Shown here piece after piece: positions 61,701 to 64,000 of a stretch of 64,000 nt of DNA. The notes beneath the pieces are model-generated. The model had not been told where the DNA came from. It saw nothing but the letters and a program-made list of their open reading frames with translations, and ran no database searches. This DNA comes from Bacteroidota bacterium (lineage in GTDB: Bacteria > Bacteroidota > Bacteroidia > Flavobacteriales_D > Crocinitomicaceae): the NCBI GenBank assembly GCA_016192075.1, contig JACPUU010000011.1, positions 124,001 through 188,000 of the forward strand, written 5' to 3'. The position numbers and the translations under genes were made by a program. Within the stretch, counting starts at the first letter, position 1; every line of letters begins with the position of its first letter.

Positions 61701-61965
61701 GGTATGAATTGTATTTTAACTCATACAACACTGATTTAATTACCTGGTTGTGATTCTGCTCTTTAGCTGCCTGGTCAAAAATGAGTCCCACTTCTGTTAA
61801 TGCCATGCGGTAGAGTCCTTTACGCTCCAGCGAGTCTACTTTACCCCATTGTGTTTTATAATCGGGATCGGTTCCGCTCCACTGCGTTTTTGAACTGGCT
61901 GAAGAAGACACGATTAACAGGATAAGAATAAAGGCAACCAGGCCTGCAGGAATAAGACGTTTCAT
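55762..61965 (-). CDS. bacterial alpha-2-macroglobulin family protein
   Basis: 2067 residues. Such proteins trap proteases through an internal thioester. The thioester Cys is C1515 in YPYECAEQTF, an intact C-x-E-Q. A signal peptide (about 1-25; FILILLIVSSSASS) has no lipobox Cys. The N-terminal 400 residues are helical, like TPR. MG-type beta domains follow (DRKMYRPGQPIYFKGIC near 640), then the A2M bait/thioester region (FYPQLTTDANGDVKIKFTIP near 1300) and an alpha-alpha toroid after the thioester. A Tyr-rich insertion lies at 1153-1200 (19 Tyr in 48 residues). The usual partner pbpC is absent. Envelope defence or protease control is inferred from the family. Confidence 0.95.
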   Translation of the reverse strand: MKRLIPAGLVAFILILLIVSSSASSKTQWSGTDPDYKTQWGKVDSLERKGLYRMALTEVGLIFDQAAKEQNHNQVIKSVLYELKYNSYLEEDDYVLGIYRLDELVAKAPSPSKEILHSLIAEVYWGYYASNSWKFADRTNVVEMDLKDIRTWDLKRIAEKIRYHYFLSLMNHEISQAAPISDYSEIASYTTESNEIRPTLFDFLAHRALDFFKSNTFSVPGPAETFVIEDERYFGSSSTFLALKPETNDSLNTQFFAIRLFQELTRFHLEKNNLNALFQVDLERMKYLQYKSVLPDKDELYYKALHRLTETYTNIPYVSEAWYEIALVHSQRGDTYNHLADTTKRWDKKIAVEICDKTIAKYKDSYGANQCQALKSTIEQKNLMLYGEEAIIPKTNSKIQLQFKNVDKVYMKVVPYDYKKYNNNRQDYDKFIKELRALKGIYTKELEVTNPGDYQNHSSEFLVPELDKGFYFVVVATASDFSEGKSGFAFIPLWVSGITYQSRTTDAVSQVMVSDRATGMPLVGAKVQVTYEEYNYKLRYYEHKTLGNYTTDENGLISYPVGNDYRTYLISVTHNGEIYAPNQGVYNYNYYGYYDTYSNYQTQFFTDRKMYRPGQPIYFKGICINYSGKERTLLKDWETKVTLYDANGQVVAEKNVTTNQFGSFEGTFTAPYDVLTGNMTLSNSYGSTYFRVEEYKRPKFNVEMKPVEGEIMVNEKVTTTGFAQAFAGNRLDGAKVKYRITRSTGFHWSYYSYWYWWRPYYQPKEIENGELVTDENGEFKIEFTALPDKAVDPKDLPLFTYTVYVDVTDINGETHSTSSSFVVGYQSLQLGNNFSPDMNNEEDYFLRLAATNLNGQKVPATGKITVTKLKTPDRPYYSRMWEQPDLQIWDEKKFRELFPLEQYKNENDIYTWAKEKKVFETGFDTKITDSIAIGNYKSWDPGVYLYEAVAKDKNGIEVKDVYYFTVYNPNATVAPKNDVLWIKNIQTKAEPGEVVDILLGTKEKDLSVFYDLEVGNKVVESKRFTLSNEQKKLTFGVKEEYRGNFTIHFTAIKNNRRFSQSITVIVPYTNKELDLSFSTFRNKLLPGAEEEWTMTIKNKKGGAEAAELLATLYDASLDELYTPNSFFLNVWQTYYGSAYWGDGAGMRQISAYNINYYWNEYVYYPYRYFPILNYQGYNAYYYGRYYGYYGYGDSDYYVDDVTLSSKSLEEKETTGKDRSKNDEGARLEVAESEVALDGFATTTVTGATMPVSANQQALGGAVSGEDMNMRGDGKIMDLSNITARSNFNETAFFYPQLTTDANGDVKIKFTIPESLTKWKFLGLAHTQDLKIGTIQEEVVTQKDLMVVPNAPRFLREGDKITIAAKISNISKENLEGRVQLDLIDPLTEQSLNDVFKLKTVQLPFSAEAGKSTVVSWSIEVPYTLSAVKYKIVAGAGNFSDGEENVLPILSNRMLVTEAMPMPLRGEQSKTFKFEKLLTNKSKTLKHHRYTLEFTSNPAWYAIQAMPYMMEYPYECAEQTFTRYYSNAIASHIMNSNPKIKKVIDEWGQSSPDAFLSNLQKNQELKSVILEETPWVLDAKNEEQSKRNLAVLLDMNRMSQELDKALSKTIKAQSVNGGWPWFPGMPESRYITQHIITGMGHLDHLGIKDVKENHKVWQMVKKGVDYLDGEIVTDYKYAKRWDPDYLNNQHLGYMQVQYLYARSYFPQLEMNNETKEAVGYYKDQAVKFWLNFNVYAKGMIALAAHRFEMTELATDVVKSLKDNAIRHDEFGMYWKEYQVGFYWYEAPIETQALMIEMFDEVTNDQESVEELKIWLLKQKQTTNWKTTKQTSEAVYALLLKGSDLIADDQLVDITVGGEKIQYVDKPDPLNPYQVKAQAGTGYIKTAWTDDQVKEQMGEITLKKSSKGIAWGAAYWQYFEDLDKITFAETPLSLQKQLFLVEVTNQGEQLKPITDKNVLHVGDKIRVRIELRTDRNLEYVHMKDMRASGFEPINVLSTYKYQDGLGYYEATKDAATNFFFDYIPKGTYVFEYDLRVQHKGDFSNGITTIQCMYAPEFTSHSDGIRVIVE

Positions 61966-62101
61966 GATGCTGAAATTAGATTCGATTAAATGTACAAATA
62001 AGTTGCTAAAAGGTTCAGATGAAATTAATCAGTTGCAGAAACGAACCCTTAACAGTTAATTTTTTTAGACGAACGCGTAAGGAGGTTGCACCAATAATTC
62101 C

Positions 62102-62109
62102 TACATTTG
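62102..62109 (+). promoter_or_regulatory. -7 box TACATTTG
   Basis: Matches TAnnTTTG, ending six bases before the ATG at 62116; again a very short leader would result. Confidence 0.4.
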
Positions 62110-62115
62110 CTCCGG

Positions 62116-62373
62116 ATGAAACTCTCTTCTCACAAACAACAGGTCAACGGGCTTCCGGTATCTATCAACGATATCCGCGACAAGTATTTTGAAGATATTC
62201 CACTGACACCTGAAGAAGAAAAAGCACTTAAAAATTTTGACAAATACCGCATGGAATATCTGAATGCGGCACCCAATGAAGAGATTTTTGAAAAGCGATA
62301 CCTGGAGCTTCAGGCAAAAGCCAATCTTTCAGCGTATACAGACTTTCTGAATATCAACACAGACACTATCTGA
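62116..62373 (+). CDS. small conserved-looking soluble protein, unknown
   Basis: 85 residues from the ATG at 62116; an in-frame TTG at 62107 is less likely. Charged and helical: NDIRDKYFEDIPLTPEEEKA and NFDKYRMEYLNAAPNEEIFE. No signal peptide, no membrane helix, no known domain. Its stop directly abuts the stop of the phosphatase gene on the other strand. Confidence 0.7.
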   Translation: MKLSSHKQQVNGLPVSINDIRDKYFEDIPLTPEEEKALKNFDKYRMEYLNAAPNEEIFEKRYLELQAKANLSAYTDFLNINTDTI

Positions 62374-62934
62374 TTATTCCCAGTTGATTACAAAATTTTG
62401 CTGTTCCTTCGTTTCCACAGCGGCTTCACCGCGAATTGACCGCACATATTGAATGGCCTCTTCACCTGATTTTCCCAAATAGGTTTTTGCATAAACAGCC
62501 ATTACGGTTCCGCTGCGACCCAACCCACCGACACAGTGTATCAGCACATTTTCTTTTGCCTTGATTTTTTTGTGTACCCAAATCAAAATGGATTTCATCT
62601 GGTCTGGTGACGGCAATCCATAATCGGGAATGGGTGAATGCAATACTTCAAGACCTGATGCTTCGTATTTTTCAAGTAGAGTTGGAACGCCATAATGCGT
62701 TAATTCGTCCGTAGAAACCAGTGTCACAACATTTGTAATACCGTTTGTTGTAATTTGATTCAGATCTGACTCCAGATCAACCCTGCCGGGCAATGGAGAA
62801 AGCGCTATAAAACTGTTTTTTAAAGGAAATTTATACACGGCGTAGGGATTCGTTGCCTGCAGATTTTCTTTGGCACAGCTGCCCAAAAAAGTGAACAACA
62901 GCATTCCAAACAGCGAAAGTCTAAGAATTGTCAT
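62374..62934 (-). CDS. dual-specificity/tyrosine phosphatase-like lipoprotein
   Basis: 186 residues. The lipobox LGSCA (about 17-21) predicts anchoring in the periplasmic face. The phosphate-binding loop HCVGGLGRSG has the catalytic Cys C134 and Arg R140 of C-x5-R phosphatases, and an Asp in SPIPDYGLPSPDQ (about 101) is a likely general acid. The small size and DSP-like pattern (VSTDELTHYGVPTLLEKYEA) place it among atypical dual-specificity phosphatases. The substrate, protein, lipid or sugar phosphate, is not known. Extracytoplasmic location is unusual for a phosphotyrosine phosphatase. Confidence 0.85.
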   Translation of the reverse strand: MTILRLSLFGMLLFTFLGSCAKENLQATNPYAVYKFPLKNSFIALSPLPGRVDLESDLNQITTNGITNVVTLVSTDELTHYGVPTLLEKYEASGLEVLHSPIPDYGLPSPDQMKSILIWVHKKIKAKENVLIHCVGGLGRSGTVMAVYAKTYLGKSGEEAIQYVRSIRGEAAVETKEQQNFVINWE

Positions 62935-63277
62935 ACAGGGTTGGTTCAGGTATTTGTCAGGCTAATTTACGGAAATTAAAAGCTTCGTCCCAAGAGATCG
63001 TATTGTATTTATGCTGCTGGTATGCTTTACCCGGCTTCTGCCAGCGTATCACGCAATACCTAAAAATTCCGGGGCCCAGGAATTTAGTTTTGACTTTATG
63101 ATTCAGAAGTAAAAATCCGCGAGGCAAGCCTGCGCGGCATTCAATTGCAAATAACTTTTCGTTTTCAAACTCTGATTTTCACTCACGAGGCGAGCCTCGG
63201 GGTATTGTAACCCTTTAGAGAATAAAAAACCCCCCGGAAAAATTCCGGAGGGTTAATTATTCAAGATTTAACCTGAA
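62935..63277. other. intergenic region with hairpins
   Basis: This 343-bp gap has no gene. It holds AAATTCC-n8-GGAATTT (63064-63085), CCGCG-AGGC-aa-GCCT-GCGCGG (63117-63137), CGAGGC-ga-GCCTCG (63186-63199) and the terminator at 63224-63254. Confidence 0.6.
63224..63254 (-). terminator. rho-independent terminator of T9SS gene
   Basis: On the minus strand AACCCTCCGGAA pairs with TTCCGGGGGGTT (one mismatch) around a short loop, followed by a run of T. It lies 23 bp after the stop at 63278. Confidence 0.85.
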
Positions 63278-64000
63278 TTATTTTTTAGAAACAATCATTT
63301 GTTTAGTCACTTTGTTGTCTCCGATTGTGAATGTGTAGAAATATACACCTTCAGCCATATCAGAACCATCAACAGTCAATGTATAGTTACCAGCATCTTG
63401 TGTACCCTGGTTCACTGTTTTAACCACTTTACCAGTTACATCTGTAAATGTTACAGAAACATTAGAAGCCTCATTCAATGAATAAGAAATCATTGATGTG
63501 TTGTTGAAAGGGTTTGGCATGTTTTGACCAACAAAGAAATTGGTAGCTGTAGCAGCATCAATTCCGGTGAAGTCGCGTGAATCTGTACGAACCATGATAG
63601 CCTGAGGGCTTGTCAATTGGAAAAGTGAACCATCAATGTATCCAAGAACAGTTCCTTCGTCTACAGCCTGAGCCATATAGAACTCAACAGGATCAGTTCC
63701 ACCATAGTGACCAGCAACGATCAACAGGTCATCACCAGCAGCAACATCAACCGGGTTGTTCAATACCAATCTCATCCAGTTGTCAACATCTCCGGCACCA
63801 ATTGTATAATCTGGTGTAGCTTCTACGTATACATAGTCAGTTCCATCAAAACGGTAAATCTGGCCATAAACCAACTGACCTTCGTTTGTTGTAGCATCAG
63901 AAATATAAACGTGAATTGCACCAATCTGGTCGTTTGCGAAAATTTCGAATACGTTACCAATCATCAAAGCTCCTTCAGGATTTGAAGAAACTGCACTGAT
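63278..64000 (-). CDS. T9SS type A sorting-domain protein (N-terminus outside window)
   Basis: The frame is open to the right edge, so only the C-terminal 240 residues are seen. The first 150 residues are beta-rich (IGNVFEIFANDQIGAIHVYI, DVAAGDDLLIVAGHYGGTDP), a fold common in Bacteroidota surface proteins. The last 80 (FFVGQNMPNPFNNTSMISYS, NVSVTFTDVTGKVVKTVNQG, GVYFYTFTIGDNKVTKQMIV) are a type A sorting domain that directs export by T9SS. The synonymous codon choice here looks more uniform than in the other cargo genes, suggesting high expression, but I did not measure it. Confidence 0.9.
   Translation of the reverse strand: MSAVSSNPEGALMIGNVFEIFANDQIGAIHVYISDATTNEGQLVYGQIYRFDGTDYVYVEATPDYTIGAGDVDNWMRLVLNNPVDVAAGDDLLIVAGHYGGTDPVEFYMAQAVDEGTVLGYIDGSLFQLTSPQAIMVRTDSRDFTGIDAATATNFFVGQNMPNPFNNTSMISYSLNEASNVSVTFTDVTGKVVKTVNQGTQDAGNYTLTVDGSDMAEGVYFYTFTIGDNKVTKQMIVSKK

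Noticed and set aside
55762-61965. Alpha-2-macroglobulin with penicillin-binding protein 1C (yfhM-pbpC pair)
   Set aside because: No pbpC gene is adjacent; neighbours are a GIY-YIG gene and a small unknown protein.

Overview
The window looks like a chromosomal segment of a Bacteroidota bacterium, probably of the order Flavobacteriales (a Fluviicola/Crocinitomicaceae- or Cryomorphaceae-like genome). The reasons are type IX secretion sorting domains at the ends of three proteins, SprB-like repeats, TAnnTTTG-type -7 promoter boxes, weak or absent Shine-Dalgarno sequences, Bacteroidota-type OmpA/PD40 and GIN-domain proteins, and the gene content in general. No phage, insertion sequence, CRISPR array, rRNA or tRNA was found. 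The order assignment is inferred from protein style, not from a marker comparison.

Layout. 1-4677 (minus): a compact operon of an oligosaccharide flippase, dUTPase, a sugar nucleotidyltransferase and a TPR lipoprotein cut by the left edge. 4707-5398: a GxxExxY (PD-(D/E)xK-like) gene lying among three copies of one direct repeat. 5408-17974: enoyl-CoA hydratase, envelope and glycosyltransferase-like membrane proteins, a large barrel/propeller/OmpA protein, a toxin-23-like exported protein, a PagL-like deacylase, a GIN-domain lipoprotein, a von Willebrand protein and a TapB-like protein. 18111-21130: aldehyde dehydrogenase and aspartate kinase, convergent. 21368-28855: two large T9SS cargo proteins. 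29073-33108: 2-oxoglutarate dehydrogenase E1 and E2. 33260-38558: a Pmp3-like lipoprotein, dprA, rpoN, a PAP2-like membrane protein, an M48 protease and a zinc ribbon protein. 38878-46967: haem genes hemA, hemC and hemD, then gmk, nadD, an unknown secreted protein, hemJ and a TPR protein. 47160-55172: uvrC, two unknown envelope proteins, a DEAD-box helicase, a DASS transporter and a DUF1456 protein. 55248-55562: a GIY-YIG nuclease framed by palindromic arms. 55762-64000: a giant alpha-2-macroglobulin, a small conserved protein, a dual-specificity phosphatase lipoprotein, and the C-terminus of a third T9SS cargo protein.

How the genes work together. hemA, hemC, hemD and hemJ cover the early and penultimate steps of haem synthesis. 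sucA and sucB form the core of the 2-oxoglutarate dehydrogenase complex. The flippase/nucleotidyltransferase operon and the two GT-C-like membrane proteins point to surface glycan assembly. The alpha-2-macroglobulin, OmpA-like, VWA and T9SS proteins build or decorate the cell envelope.

The least ordinary content is in the non-coding DNA. (1) A palindromic element with compensatory stem changes occurs once around the GIY-YIG gene and once without any gene (53271-53338). (2) The GxxExxY gene has its own repeat family, and another repeat with no gene lies at 47023-47134. (3) Gene-end hairpins share a TCGGCT-n2-GCTC loop while their stems differ; one of them encodes the last residues of aspartate kinase. 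(4) A composite 163-bp tandem repeat separates hemA from hemC. (5) A 183-bp tandem repeat at 51379-51805 could hold tandem small RNAs on the minus strand or a duplicated 36-residue microprotein on the plus strand.
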